From Teichococcus wenyumeiae (GTDB lineage Bacteria; Pseudomonadota; Alphaproteobacteria; Acetobacterales; Acetobacteraceae), in the NCBI RefSeq assembly GCF_003696345.1, contig NZ_RFLX01000010.1, positions 1-64,000 on the forward strand: DNA of 64,000 nt. Reading direction: 5' to 3'. A program made the position numbers and the translations under genes. This document shows positions 36,484-45,754 of the stretch, piece after piece. A model generated the notes under the pieces. The model was not told the DNA's origin. It did no database searches and was given only the letters and a program-made list of their open reading frames with translations. Numbering within the stretch: the stretch's first letter is position 1; every line of letters starts with the position of its first letter.

Positions 36484-37224
36484 CTACTTGCCCAGCAGCG
36501 TGCGGATCTGCGGCTCCAGGGCCGTGGAGAGGATGGCGTAGCCCACCATGGTCGGATGCAGCCGGTCATAGGCGATCTGGTCCGACAGGTTCCCGGCGCC
36601 ATCCAGCAGCATTGGGCCAGGATCGGCGTAGAAGACGTGCTTGTTGTCGGCGCAGCGGGCGATCATGGCATTGATGGCCGTGATGGAAGCGCGGAACGGG
36701 TCCTGCGCCGTCTCGCCACGCGGCAGCACCCCGACCAGCAGGATGCGGCTCTGCGGCGAACGCTGGCGGATCAGCCGGATATTCTCCGCCACGCCGAGCG
36801 CCACATCCTCCGCTCGCGGATTATGCGCGTTGTTGGTGCCGATCAGCAGCACCACCAGTTCCGGCTTCAAGGCAGCGCCGAGCGGCAGGCGGTTCAGGCG
36901 CCAAAGCAAGCCCTGCGTGGTATCGGTGCCCACACCCAGGTTCAGCGCAGCGCGCATCCCGTAGAATTGCTGAAAAATCAGCGGGAACCAAGCCTGTGTT
37001 ATAGAGTCACCCAAGAAGAGCAGCCGCACGCGCGAGAGGTCGGTGCTGGCCAGGACGCGGTCCAGTTCCTGCACTCGCGGCTGCCACCAGGGTCCTGGCA
37101 CCTGGGCGGGCAGTGCCTCGGGCGGCGGGTTGGCGCGGGGCGGCAAGCTGGGGCAAGCCGCCTGCGCCAGCGCCGGGCCGGCGGCCAAGCCGGCCAGAAG
37201 TGCTAGGAATGCCGCGCGGCTCAT
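36484..37224 (-). CDS. Secreted SGNH/GDSL-family esterase
   Basis: 246 residues with a signal peptide (AFLALLAGLAAGPALAQA). All SGNH blocks are present: I in LLFLGDSITQAWF, II in LNLGVGTDTTQG, III in VVLLIGTNNAHNP, and V in IAYDRLHPTMVGY. It resembles platelet-activating-factor-acetylhydrolase-like esterases. The start overlaps the algF-like stop by four bases, tying it to the acetylation locus. A role in removing or placing acyl groups on the polymer is likely. It converges with the AlgJ-like gene, one base apart. Confidence 0.88.
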   Translation of the reverse strand: MSRAAFLALLAGLAAGPALAQAACPSLPPRANPPPEALPAQVPGPWWQPRVQELDRVLASTDLSRVRLLFLGDSITQAWFPLIFQQFYGMRAALNLGVGTDTTQGLLWRLNRLPLGAALKPELVVLLIGTNNAHNPRAEDVALGVAENIRLIRQRSPQSRILLVGVLPRGETAQDPFRASITAINAMIARCADNKHVFYADPGPMLLDGAGNLSDQIAYDRLHPTMVGYAILSTALEPQIRTLLGK

Positions 37225-37922
37225 CGGCGCGGGGCGATCCGGTCCCGGGCCAGCAAGGTGACCGGCTTGCCCTCCGGCGCCATCAGCCAGACGCTGTACT
37301 GCCCGCCGGCATCCAGCTTGCCCAGGTCCTGCACCGGCGCCGGCTTGCCGCCGCAGGCCGCCTGTACGCTGGCCGTGGTGGGGTTCACGCTGCGGGACTT
37401 GGTGGTATTCGGCGCCACGCCGGTGAAGACCGCCTGGTTGGAGCCCTGCAACGTCAGGCTGCCATCGGCGCAGCCGGGGATCAGATTGTAGAAGGCAAGA
37501 CGTGCCCGCAACTGATTGAATTCCAAGCTATCCGACAGGTTCGTTGCCACCAGCTTCCCGTCCTGCCGTTGCAGGATGACGGTGTTGTAGCCCTGCTTGA
37601 AGCTGACACTGGCCTTGGCCGTCTCGCCGCCCTGGGTGATCTCCAGCGCCTGTTCCTTGCCTACCGCCTTCTCGGCAGGAACATAGGGGCCGACGCGGTC
37701 GGCATCGTCGCTGCTCTGGGTGAAGGCCGGAGAGAAGTCAGACTTCACCGAAACTTCGCCGGGCAGAGCATTGATAACACGGACAAACGCCGTATCGTCC
37801 GGTAGGCGCTGCTCGTAAAGCATCGGCGCCTGGGCCTGGGCCGGCAGAGAACCCAACCCGGCCAGCAGGATTGCCCCTAGCAGGATACGGCGGGCTTGGC
37901 GGGTCTGGGCAGGGTGGCTCAT
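37221..37922 (-). CDS. AlgF-like polysaccharide acetylation accessory protein
   Basis: 233 residues from ATG 37922 (GGAGA six bases upstream); the open frame extends upstream but lacks support. A signal peptide (RILLGAILLAGLGSLPAQAQ) is followed by YEQRLPDDTAFVRVINALPG, a beta-rich start typical of AlgF, and YNTVILQRQDGKLVATNL. AlgF bridges or guides acetyl transfer during alginate acetylation and has a counterpart (WssG) in acetylated-cellulose operons. It lies between the BcsC-like gene and the SGNH esterase in one leftward operon. Confidence 0.8.
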   Translation of the reverse strand: MSHPAQTRQARRILLGAILLAGLGSLPAQAQAPMLYEQRLPDDTAFVRVINALPGEVSVKSDFSPAFTQSSDDADRVGPYVPAEKAVGKEQALEITQGGETAKASVSFKQGYNTVILQRQDGKLVATNLSDSLEFNQLRARLAFYNLIPGCADGSLTLQGSNQAVFTGVAPNTTKSRSVNPTTASVQAACGGKPAPVQDLGKLDAGGQYSVWLMAPEGKPVTLLARDRIAPRR

Positions 37923-38005
37923 CAGGCTCTCCAGGTCGGCGGGGCGGTCATCGGCGGTTCCGGGTGGAAAGCCCGATGGATCGGAACAGGGTTGCGGCAC
38001 GGCGG

Positions 38006-41000
38006 TCAGCGGGGCAGCGGCATGATGGGGTTGAGATCCGGGCCTGGCTGCTCGAAGGCATAGCGGAGGCGCACCATGCCGGTGGCCTGCTTCCAATCCC
38101 CGCTGCGGTCATAAGTGGCGTAGGCACCGATGCGCAGTTGCGGCGTGATGTCATACTCGGCCTCGGCCCGCAGGTTGCCGATCACGCCGCTACCGTCTCG
38201 CCCGACGTAGCGGGCACTGAGGGTGGAATCGCCCGCGGCGGCGGCGGCAAGCTGGGCCTGCAGGTCGGGGTTGTTGGGGAAGACCGGGGTGTCGTCTTCG
38301 CGGTAGGTCTGGTAGCCCACGGCACCGCCCAGCCGCAGGCGCAGATCGCCGATGCGCCTGCGCCAATCCGCCTGCACCACCGCCGCCACCTGGGACTGCG
38401 GGCTGAAATAGCCGCCATGGCCGAGGGTGAAGTAGCGCAGGTTCTTCTCGTAGGCGGAGTAACGGGCGTCGAAGCCCAGCACCAGGGACTGGTCGGGCTG
38501 CCGCAGCACCGTCCAGGCGATGCCGCCACCCAGGTCGAAGCGGCTGTTGTTGGCGACATGGCGGCCGTCGATGGCGGCATAGCCGCCGCCGCCATACAGC
38601 ACCGCATCGCCCACCGTGTATTCCAACTGCGCCCGGCCGCCTGCGGTGGTCACGCCGCCCCAGCTGGCGCCGGTGCGCCCATCGCGCAGGCCGGCATAGG
38701 ACAGCAGGCTGTCCGTCACCGCCCGGCGCTCGCCGGTAATGCGCAGGCGCAGCCGGTCCGTCAGCGAGGGTGCATATTCGATGCCGCCCACCGCATTGGC
38801 GATGCGGAAGCCCAGTGGCGTGGAGCCCACATCGGCCCGCAGATCGCCATAGGCATAGCCGACATTCAGGGCCACGCCAGTCGCGGTGCCCTTGGCGCCC
38901 CTGAGGCCGGCCGCGTTGCCGCCGCCCAGCACATTGCTGCCGAACTGCCGAAGCGTATTGAGATCGCCGCCGATGGAGCCGGTGTTCAGCGAAACCGCCT
39001 CCGCCTTCGCCGTCACACGGCCGCCGATGCCAGGCACCGCCGCCGAGACCTCGACCGGTGCCGTCACTTCGGTCAGCTTGCTGAGCCCGCCCTGGCCGGA
39101 GCGGCCGCGCATGCCCACCCCGGCCTGCAGCCAGGTCACCGTCTCCTGCCGCGCCGCCGCCAGCTCACTGGCAATCTGGGAGGCCACGGGGTCGGAAATC
39201 TCCGCCGCCTGCCCCGTCGCTTCCCCGGTGCCGCCGCGCAGCCGCTCGGCCAGCCGTTCCGCATCATTGGCGCGGCTGCCGCCGCCGGCCTGCAACTGCG
39301 CGTAGCGGCGCACACCGGCGCTCTCGAGCGCCCGCAGCGCGCGGTAATGGTCGCCCTGGGCGCGGGCCCGGCGGGCTTCCAGCAGCATGATCTGCGGATC
39401 GGCCGGGTAGCGGCTGCGGCCCTCCTGCAACAGCGCATCGGCGCGCCGCCAGTCCTGCCGCGCCATCGCCGCATCAGCCGCGACCGTCAGCGCCTCCAGG
39501 CTGCCGGGGTTCCGCGCCAGCACCGTGTCCGCGATACCCTGCGCTTCCGCCGCGCGGCTGCTGGCCAGATAGACCCGTGCCAGTGCCAGGTTCACGGCGG
39601 GGTTGTCCGGCATCTCCCGCAGCGCCGGCTGCAACTGCGCCAGGGCGGCGCGTTGGTTGCCTTCGGCGCTCAGCTGCCCCGCCTGCACCATGGCGGAACC
39701 GGCGGAGAGCGAGGCGATCTGCCGGCGTTGCTCCTCCGTCAGCCGCCCCCCAGCCAGCAGGCTGGCGGTGATGGCCTGCGCATCCTCCACCCGGCGGGCG
39801 GAGAGCAGTGCGCCGGCGAGCTGGATGCGGGCATCCGGCGTGGCATTGCGGTTGACCGTCAGTGCGGTGCGGGCCGCCTGGGCGGCGGCTTCCGGCTGTT
39901 GCAGCCGGCCCAGGGCGCGTACCACCCCAGCGGCCATGGTGCCGGAAGGATCGGGCCGCGACGCCAGCGCCATCAGTTGCTGGATGGCGCCGGACCGCGG
40001 CATCTCACGGGCCTGGGCTTCCAGCCGGCCGATTTCCTGCTCCTGCCGCGCCTGGGTCAGCAGGCGGTTGGCATCGGCATTGCGGACGCGGGTGGGGATG
40101 GCCTCCAGCCGCGCCACCACCTCGCCATAGCGTTCCTGGTCCTGCGCCAGCAGGGCTGCGGCATAGGCGGCATCGTTGTTGCCCAGTGCGGCGAGTTCCT
40201 GTTCCTCCCGCGCCGCATCGGCCTCCTGGCCCTGGGCGCGCAGCAGGCGCACGAGGTCCAGCCGGACCCAGGGGTTCTGCGGGTCCACCGCCTTGGCCTG
40301 GGCCAGCAGCGCGGCGGCCTGGGCGGGCTCGCTCCGGCTGGCTTCGTCGCGCAAGGTATAGGCACGCTGCGTGGCCAGCCCGGCGGCCGAACTGGGCCGG
40401 AAGCCGGTTTCCTGTTGCAGAGCCTCGGCTTCCGCGAAGCGGTTCTGCCGTTGCAGCACGTCGTAAAGGCCACCCAGGGCCTCCGGCAGGCCGGGGCGGC
40501 GGGCCAGGGCGGCGCGGAAGCGCGCCTCGGCAGTGCCCACGTCGTCCCGGCGCAGCGCGATCAGGCCGAGAATGATCTCCGCCTGCACCTGCTCATTGGC
40601 GTTGCTGCTGGCGGCCCGGCGGGCGAAGTCATCCGCCTGGTCCAAATTGCCGCGCGCCAGTGCCTGCCGCGCCTGCACCGAGGGGCTGGGCGGCACCCGC
40701 GCCGCCTGGCCGCCGCCACTCCGGGCAGGCTGCAAGGCGGCATCGAGCCCGGTGAACATGGTCATGAACTCGTCGCGCCGCTGGGGCGCGGCGGCGATGG
40801 CACGGTCCCGCAGGTCGCGCGCCTCGGCCGCATGGCCCTGCCGCCAGCGCACCAGTCCCAGCCCGGCCAGGGCACCCGGATCATCCGGCACGGATTGCAG
40901 GGAGGTGCGGAACTGCTGCTCCGCCTGCGCGAGTTGCCCGCCCTCGACCGACTGGTAGCCGTCGATGCGCGCCTGGGTCGCGGCATCGGGCAGCGTGCCG

Positions 41001-41893
41001 CGCGCTTCCCGCAGCTTGGCCTCGATCTGCGGGTCGGAGGGGTTGGAGGCCAGGTAGGTCTCGATGGCGCTGATCAGCTCGCCGCTCGGCCCTTCCCACA
41101 GCAGCGCCTGCCGCCAGGCGGCACGGGCCGATGCGCCCACGGAGGAATTGCCGGTCAAGGAGCGCAGCGTATCGATGCCGCTGTAGCGCGTGGTTTCGCG
41201 ATAGGTCTGGATCTGCGCCAGGGTCAGGCGCAGCCGGGTGTTGTCCGGGTCGCGCTCCAGCCGCTGGCGCAGTGCCGCCGTGGCGTCCCGGAAGTTCTGG
41301 TAATCGATGCCCGCCATCGTCTGGTAGTATTCGGGCACCAGGTTGTCCGGCACATTGCCGTTGAGAAAGAAGCTCTTGTAGCGCGCGATGGCTTCCGCCG
41401 CCCGGCCAGACTGCGCCAGGGCCCGGGCTTCCTCCAGCGCCGCGCGGTCCGATTCGCCGAAGTTCCGCTGGCGCTCCACCACCGCGATCCGCGGGTCATT
41501 GGGCGCCACACGGCGCAGCGTGGCCAGATAGCCGTCGGCGGCATCCTTGCGGCCCATCTGGGCAGCGATCTCGGCGGCGCTGGCCAGCACCTCCGGGTCG
41601 CGCGGATTGGCGGCCAGCAGGCGCTCCACGGCTGCAAAGGCCAGTTCCGGCCGGTTCTGTGCGCGCCAGTAATCCACCTGCTCCGCCAGGGTCGAGAGAG
41701 CGGAGCTCTGTTCCGGACCACTGGCCGGTGCCGCTGCGGCAGGGGGATTCGCCGCAGGCGCGGGGTCCTGGGCCAGGGCGCCGCCGCTCAGCAGAAGACC
41801 GCCCAGCACGGCCCCCACGGCCGGCATCCCTCGCCCGCGCCCGGTGGCATCGGAGTGCGACCGGCGGTCGCGCTGCTGCGAAGGCTGTGTCAT
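38006..41893 (-). CDS. BcsC-like TPR/beta-barrel polysaccharide export protein
   Basis: 1295 residues from ATG 41893. A signal peptide (MPAVGAVLGGLLLSGGALAQ) and a Pro/Ala linker lead into a very long array of tetratricopeptide repeats (about 60-930), for example AEAIARYKSFFLNGNVP and ALAGLGLVRWRQGHAAEARD. The last 320 residues match the BcsC C-terminal beta-barrel, with VSAAVPGIGGRVTAKAEA, GGIEYAPSLTDRLRLRITGERR and YDITPQLRIGAYATYDRSGD, ending in a short aromatic-poor strand. E. coli BcsC exports cellulose across the outer membrane and is about 140 residues shorter. No bcsA or bcsB is in the window. The next gene is algF-like, 83 bases downstream. Confidence 0.88.
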   Translation of the reverse strand: MTQPSQQRDRRSHSDATGRGRGMPAVGAVLGGLLLSGGALAQDPAPAANPPAAAAPASGPEQSSALSTLAEQVDYWRAQNRPELAFAAVERLLAANPRDPEVLASAAEIAAQMGRKDAADGYLATLRRVAPNDPRIAVVERQRNFGESDRAALEEARALAQSGRAAEAIARYKSFFLNGNVPDNLVPEYYQTMAGIDYQNFRDATAALRQRLERDPDNTRLRLTLAQIQTYRETTRYSGIDTLRSLTGNSSVGASARAAWRQALLWEGPSGELISAIETYLASNPSDPQIEAKLREARGTLPDAATQARIDGYQSVEGGQLAQAEQQFRTSLQSVPDDPGALAGLGLVRWRQGHAAEARDLRDRAIAAAPQRRDEFMTMFTGLDAALQPARSGGGQAARVPPSPSVQARQALARGNLDQADDFARRAASSNANEQVQAEIILGLIALRRDDVGTAEARFRAALARRPGLPEALGGLYDVLQRQNRFAEAEALQQETGFRPSSAAGLATQRAYTLRDEASRSEPAQAAALLAQAKAVDPQNPWVRLDLVRLLRAQGQEADAAREEQELAALGNNDAAYAAALLAQDQERYGEVVARLEAIPTRVRNADANRLLTQARQEQEIGRLEAQAREMPRSGAIQQLMALASRPDPSGTMAAGVVRALGRLQQPEAAAQAARTALTVNRNATPDARIQLAGALLSARRVEDAQAITASLLAGGRLTEEQRRQIASLSAGSAMVQAGQLSAEGNQRAALAQLQPALREMPDNPAVNLALARVYLASSRAAEAQGIADTVLARNPGSLEALTVAADAAMARQDWRRADALLQEGRSRYPADPQIMLLEARRARAQGDHYRALRALESAGVRRYAQLQAGGGSRANDAERLAERLRGGTGEATGQAAEISDPVASQIASELAAARQETVTWLQAGVGMRGRSGQGGLSKLTEVTAPVEVSAAVPGIGGRVTAKAEAVSLNTGSIGGDLNTLRQFGSNVLGGGNAAGLRGAKGTATGVALNVGYAYGDLRADVGSTPLGFRIANAVGGIEYAPSLTDRLRLRITGERRAVTDSLLSYAGLRDGRTGASWGGVTTAGGRAQLEYTVGDAVLYGGGGYAAIDGRHVANNSRFDLGGGIAWTVLRQPDQSLVLGFDARYSAYEKNLRYFTLGHGGYFSPQSQVAAVVQADWRRRIGDLRLRLGGAVGYQTYREDDTPVFPNNPDLQAQLAAAAAGDSTLSARYVGRDGSGVIGNLRAEAEYDITPQLRIGAYATYDRSGDWKQATGMVRLRYAFEQPGPDLNPIMPLPR

Positions 41894-42345
41894 CCGATCG
41901 TCCGATCCACCAACAGGCAACTCAACGCGCCATCCAAAGCCGCGGCAGGCCTGGACATCAGGCCAGGACGCGCCGCTGAACCAGCCAAGCCATCCTGGTG
42001 GATCGCCGCCGTCGCAATTTATCAACGGGCGAAGGCTTTTGAAAAGCGTAACCCGTATTGCAGGCAACGTAAGCCACGCACTGTGTCATTCCAGCCCCAC
42101 CCCCTTGTTCAGCAAGGTTGATGGCCTGCCTAAGCCGTTCTGGCAGTTTGCGTCGAACGGCAGATTTTCAAATGGGAATTTTGCACAAAGCGCAAGAGGA
42201 TGCCGCGCCAGGCGAGCTTGTCACGAGGCAGGCAACCGGGACGTGCGGGCCCCAGCTCGGCAGCTACGAGAGCGCGAGCCTGGCAGCCTGAGTCAGGCAG
42301 ATGGTCTGCCGGACAGTCGATGCCCGCCTTGGGCCAGACATGGGA
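41894..42345. other. Upstream region of the BcsC-like gene, no supported gene
   Basis: About 450 bases between the BcsC-like start and the hairpin after the small lipoprotein gene. GC content drops around 42000-42200. It should hold the promoter of the export-acetylation operon. No riboswitch, palindromic operator or gene with a ribosome site was recognised by eye. Confidence 0.4.
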
Positions 42346-42375
42346 ACGGGCGGAGGGATCTCTCCCCCCGCCCGT
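42346..42375 (-). terminator. Strong hairpin after the small lipoprotein gene
   Basis: A 13-bp stem with one mismatch (ACGGGCGGAGGGA opposite its complement) and a 4-nt loop. It starts 12 bases beyond the lipoprotein stop, on its 3' side. There is no T tract but the stem is very GC-rich. Confidence 0.55.
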
Positions 42376-42387
42376 CCAGCCACTCAC

Positions 42388-42588
42388 TCAGCGGGGGGAA
42401 CCGGTCCCCGGCAGCGTATTCATGATGGGCACGCCCGGGGGCGGCGGGGCGGTGGCACGCGCTTCGGCCGGGCGGCCGCCCTCGCGCACGACCTCGCCAG
42501 AGGCCGGGCTGTTCTGGTTCCCAGACGACGGCGCGCAGGCGGCGACAAGCAGGCCGAGGCCCAGGACACCCAGGGTAATCGTCCGCAT
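42388..42588 (-). CDS. Small lipoprotein
   Basis: 66 residues from ATG 42588 with an excellent Shine-Dalgarno (AGGAGAG, seven bases upstream). The signal peptide ends in the lipobox LLVAAC (Cys18). The mature part is short, Pro/Gly/Ser-rich and probably unfolded. It has its own hairpin terminator. The function is unknown; similar tiny lipoproteins are common envelope components in this family. Confidence 0.72.
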   Translation of the reverse strand: MRTITLGVLGLGLLVAACAPSSGNQNSPASGEVVREGGRPAEARATAPPPPGVPIMNTLPGTGSPR

Positions 42589-42712
42589 GGTCTTCTCTCC
42601 TTGTGCTGTGCCCGCCGGCGCCCAGGAGGCACTGACGGAACGGTCAGGACAAAGGCTCAACGTATGCATGCCGGATCGGTTGTGCCCCGCCGCCACCATT
42701 TTTGGTCCTGCC

Positions 42713-44101
42713 TCAGCCGGCGAAGGCGGCGCGGGCTTCCGGCAGGTCCCAGATACGCTGGATGGCGGCGGCCCCTGCGGCGGTGATGGCGTGCTCATCC
42801 CCGGCCAGCAGCGCGCCATTGTGCAGCAGCAGCCGGCCATCGACCATGACGCCGTCGATATTGGCGCGGTTGGCCAGCCAGACCAGCGCCCGGCGCGGCT
42901 CGAACAGGGGCTGCAGATGCGGGTGGTTGAGGTCCACCACCGTCAGGTCCGCCGTGGCGCCGATGCGGATGGCGCCCAGGTCTTCACGCCCGATCGCCGC
43001 CGCGGCGTCCCGCGTCACGGCGCCGATCAGTTCCGGCGCCGTGGCCACATCCGCCTGCCCGGCGGTGACCTTGGAGATCATGGCGGCGGCATTCACCTCC
43101 CCCAGCAGGTCCATGTTGTAGCCATCGGTGCCGATGACGGTGCGCACGCCGTGGGAGGCGAAATGCGCGTAGGAGGCGGTGGTGCCGGCGCGGGCAAAGA
43201 CGCGCGGGCAGTTCAGCACCGTGCTGCCGCGCGCCGCCATCAGCCGCAGGTCGTCCCCGGTGGAGTTGATGCAATGCGCCGCCAGCAGGTCGGGGCCGAG
43301 CACGCCCAGCCAGTCCAGGTATTCCGCCGGGGTGCGGCCGTCATAGCGCTGGCCGATGGTCGCGACCTCCCCCGGGCTCTGCGCCAGGTGGGTGGTGATA
43401 GGCACGCCCAGCTCCCGCGCCCGCGCGGCGGCGGTGCGCAGCAGATCGGGGGCGCAGGTATCCGTCGCATGCGGGCTCATCGCCATGCGGATACGGCCAT
43501 GGTCGGCGCCTTCCCAGCGCGCGTGCAGCGCGTTCCAGGCGGCCAGATCCACCGCGCCGTCATCCCCGGCATAGGTCACCTGGCCGGAGGCATCCGCCTT
43601 GGCATCGGCGGTGGAGAAGAGATAGGGCGCGCCATAGAAGCGCAGCCCCATGTCCAGCGCCGCGTCGAACATCTCCGGGATGCCGTTGCGGAAGGGCTCC
43701 ATCACCGTGGTGGCGCCGCCCTTCAGCAACTGCAGGATGCCCAGCCGCGCCACGGCCAGCCGCTCCTGCGGCGACAGGATCTCGATGCCGCGCTTGGTCA
43801 GCGGCAGCAGCACCGTATAGACGATGCTGGCGTTGTTCTTACGCCCCGCCCCGTCCTCGGAATGCGTCCGGGCCACGGCCTCGCTGAAGCAATGGTTGTG
43901 CAGGTTCATCAGGCCGGGCAGCACGAAGCGGCCCGGCTGGTCCAGCACGATATCGGCCTGCGGGCGGGTGGTGGTGAAGGCGGCGATGCGCCGCCCCTCC
44001 GTCAGCACCCAGTGGTCCCGCAGCACCACCTGCTCCCCATCGCGCTCCGTCAGCACATAGCTGCCGAAGATGGCGGTGGTGCCAGGCTCGGTCATGGGCA
44101 T
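42713..44101 (-). CDS. Amidohydrolase/deaminase (TrzN/AtzA-SsnA superfamily branch)
   Basis: About 462 residues from ATG 44101, chosen for AGAGGA nine bases upstream; ATG 44110 or GTG 44119, which overlaps the previous stop, are possible. Metal-dependent amidohydrolase fold: His pair in LMNLHNHCFSEAV, His in MAMSPHATDTC, PITTHLAQSPGE and the Asp in TVIGTDGYNMDLLGE. Relatives deaminate purines, pyrimidines, guanidines or triazines. It is the last gene of an operon with a cyclic-imidase-like deacetylase and a carbamoylase. A deamination feeding those steps is a reasonable inference; the substrate is open. Confidence 0.82.
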   Translation of the reverse strand: MPMTEPGTTAIFGSYVLTERDGEQVVLRDHWVLTEGRRIAAFTTTRPQADIVLDQPGRFVLPGLMNLHNHCFSEAVARTHSEDGAGRKNNASIVYTVLLPLTKRGIEILSPQERLAVARLGILQLLKGGATTVMEPFRNGIPEMFDAALDMGLRFYGAPYLFSTADAKADASGQVTYAGDDGAVDLAAWNALHARWEGADHGRIRMAMSPHATDTCAPDLLRTAAARARELGVPITTHLAQSPGEVATIGQRYDGRTPAEYLDWLGVLGPDLLAAHCINSTGDDLRLMAARGSTVLNCPRVFARAGTTASYAHFASHGVRTVIGTDGYNMDLLGEVNAAAMISKVTAGQADVATAPELIGAVTRDAAAAIGREDLGAIRIGATADLTVVDLNHPHLQPLFEPRRALVWLANRANIDGVMVDGRLLLHNGALLAGDEHAITAAGAAAIQRIWDLPEARAAFAG

Positions 44102-44115
44102 GTCCGTCATTCCTC

Positions 44116-45699
44116 TCACGCCGGCCTCACGTTCCAGAAGGTGGCCGTGCCCTTGCCGATGCCGGTGATGGCGCTGCGGTAGGCCGTCGGCTGCTTGTAC
44201 TGGCCGAGCGGATAGTAGGGCACTTCCTCGAAGCTGATGCGCTGGATCTCGGCGCAGATCTGCTGCTGCTCCTCCAGCGAGGCGGCGGAGAGCCAGCGGT
44301 CGCGCAGGGCTTCCGTCCGCTCGCTGCTGGACCAGCCGGGATAGCTGGCATTGCCGCGTAGGGTCAGGTGCCCGGCCGGGTTCAGCCAGTCCATGCCCTG
44401 CCAGTTGGCGACGAAGGCGCTCCAGCCCCCCTCCTCCACCGGCGTCTTGCGGTTGCGCCGCGTCAGCACCGAGCCGAAGTCGATGCCGACATATTCCACG
44501 TTCATGCCAGCCTGCTGCATCATGCCGAAGGCGACATCGCCCAGCGGCTTCTGCGCCAGCGAGTCCGCCGGCACCAGCACCACCACCTTCTCTCCCTTGT
44601 AGCCCGCGGCGGCGAGGTCACGCCTCACCTTGTCGTAGTCGCGCGGACCCTTGAAGACATCGAGGCCCACATCGCTGGCCATCGGCGTGCCCGGGCAGAA
44701 GAAGCCGATGGGCGTGTGCTGGAAGGCCGGGTCATCGCCCGCCACGGCGGACATGAAGTCACTCTGGTCGATGGCACCCAGCAGCGCGCGGCGGATGGCC
44801 GGGTTGTTGAAGGGCGGCTGGAGATGGTTGATGCGCAGCAGGCAGGTGAAGCCCAGAGGGTCCAGCACATCGATCTTGATGTTGCCCGTGCGGCGCAGCA
44901 GCGGCAGCAGGTCGTGCGGAGTGGTTTCCTGCCAGTCCTGCTCGCCCGATTGCAGGGAGGCGGCGCCGGTCGCCGCATCCGGCATGGTGGTCCATTCCAC
45001 GCGGTCGTAGTGCACCACCTTCGGCCCGGCGGTCCAGTCGCTCACGCCGCCCTCGCGCGGCTTGTAGCCCGCGAAGCGTTCATAGACGTTGCGGGCGCCA
45101 GGGATGCGCTCGTTGGCCACGAAGCGGAAGGGGCCGCTGCCGATGACCTCGGGGATGACCTTGAACGGGTCGGTATTCGCCAGCCGCTCCGGCATCATGA
45201 AGCAGGCCGGCACGGCGGCCTTGCCCAGCGCCATCGGCAGGAAGGGGAAAGGCCGCTTCAGGCGGAAGCGGATGGTGCGGTCGTCCGGCGCCGAAAGCTC
45301 GTCCGTCGCCGCCATCAGCGCATCGCCAAAGGGGTCGCGTTTCGCCCAGCGCTTGATGCTGGCGACGCAGTCTCGCGCCAGCACCTTCTCGCCATCGTGC
45401 CAGGTCAGGCCCTCGCGCAGCGTCAGGTCCCAGCGCTTGCCGTCGTCCTCCACCCGATGGCCTTCCACCATCTGCGGCGAGACCTCCAGCTTGCTGTTCA
45501 TGCCGTAGAGCGTGTCGAAGACCATGAAGCCATGGTTCCGCGAGACTTGCGCCGTGGAATAGATCGGGTCCACGAAGGCGAGGTCGATCACCGGAATGAA
45601 GCGCAGCGTGGTGGCCGAGGCAGCGCGGGCGAAGCGCGGTGCCGAAAGGCCAGCCAGAGACGTTGCCGCGGCGGCGCGCAGCAGAGAACGACGATGCAT
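44116..45699 (-). CDS. ABC transporter substrate-binding protein, family 5 (oligopeptide type)
   Basis: 527 residues from ATG 45699 (GGAG eight bases upstream; a TTG codon precedes it). A twin-arginine-like signal (HRRSLLRAAAATSLAGL) is followed by the SBP-5 layout: LRFIPVIDLAFVDPIYSTA, WDLTLREGLTWHDGEKV and IRRALLGAIDQSDFM. Such receptors bind peptides, nickel, opines or glycosides. No DppBCDF-type permease or ATPase is in this operon, so it either uses partners elsewhere or has another binding role. Confidence 0.88.
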   Translation of the reverse strand: MHRRSLLRAAAATSLAGLSAPRFARAASATTLRFIPVIDLAFVDPIYSTAQVSRNHGFMVFDTLYGMNSKLEVSPQMVEGHRVEDDGKRWDLTLREGLTWHDGEKVLARDCVASIKRWAKRDPFGDALMAATDELSAPDDRTIRFRLKRPFPFLPMALGKAAVPACFMMPERLANTDPFKVIPEVIGSGPFRFVANERIPGARNVYERFAGYKPREGGVSDWTAGPKVVHYDRVEWTTMPDAATGAASLQSGEQDWQETTPHDLLPLLRRTGNIKIDVLDPLGFTCLLRINHLQPPFNNPAIRRALLGAIDQSDFMSAVAGDDPAFQHTPIGFFCPGTPMASDVGLDVFKGPRDYDKVRRDLAAAGYKGEKVVVLVPADSLAQKPLGDVAFGMMQQAGMNVEYVGIDFGSVLTRRNRKTPVEEGGWSAFVANWQGMDWLNPAGHLTLRGNASYPGWSSSERTEALRDRWLSAASLEEQQQICAEIQRISFEEVPYYPLGQYKQPTAYRSAITGIGKGTATFWNVRPA

Positions 45700-45754
45700 C
45701 AAGATACTCCAGGAAGGGTCGGCGGCCGCCCCCGGCGGCCACCAGGGCGCGGCG

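Noticed and set aside
37871-42121. Very long open frame (about 1400 codons) on the plus strand opposite the BcsC-like gene
   Set aside because: It is Gln/Arg/His/Gly-rich low-complexity sequence, has no domain signature, and arises from GC codon bias of the strongly supported BcsC-like gene on the other strand.
41894-42345. Possible c-di-GMP riboswitch upstream of the export operon
   Set aside because: None of the conserved GEMM core elements could be recognised by eye. A covariance-model search would be decisive.
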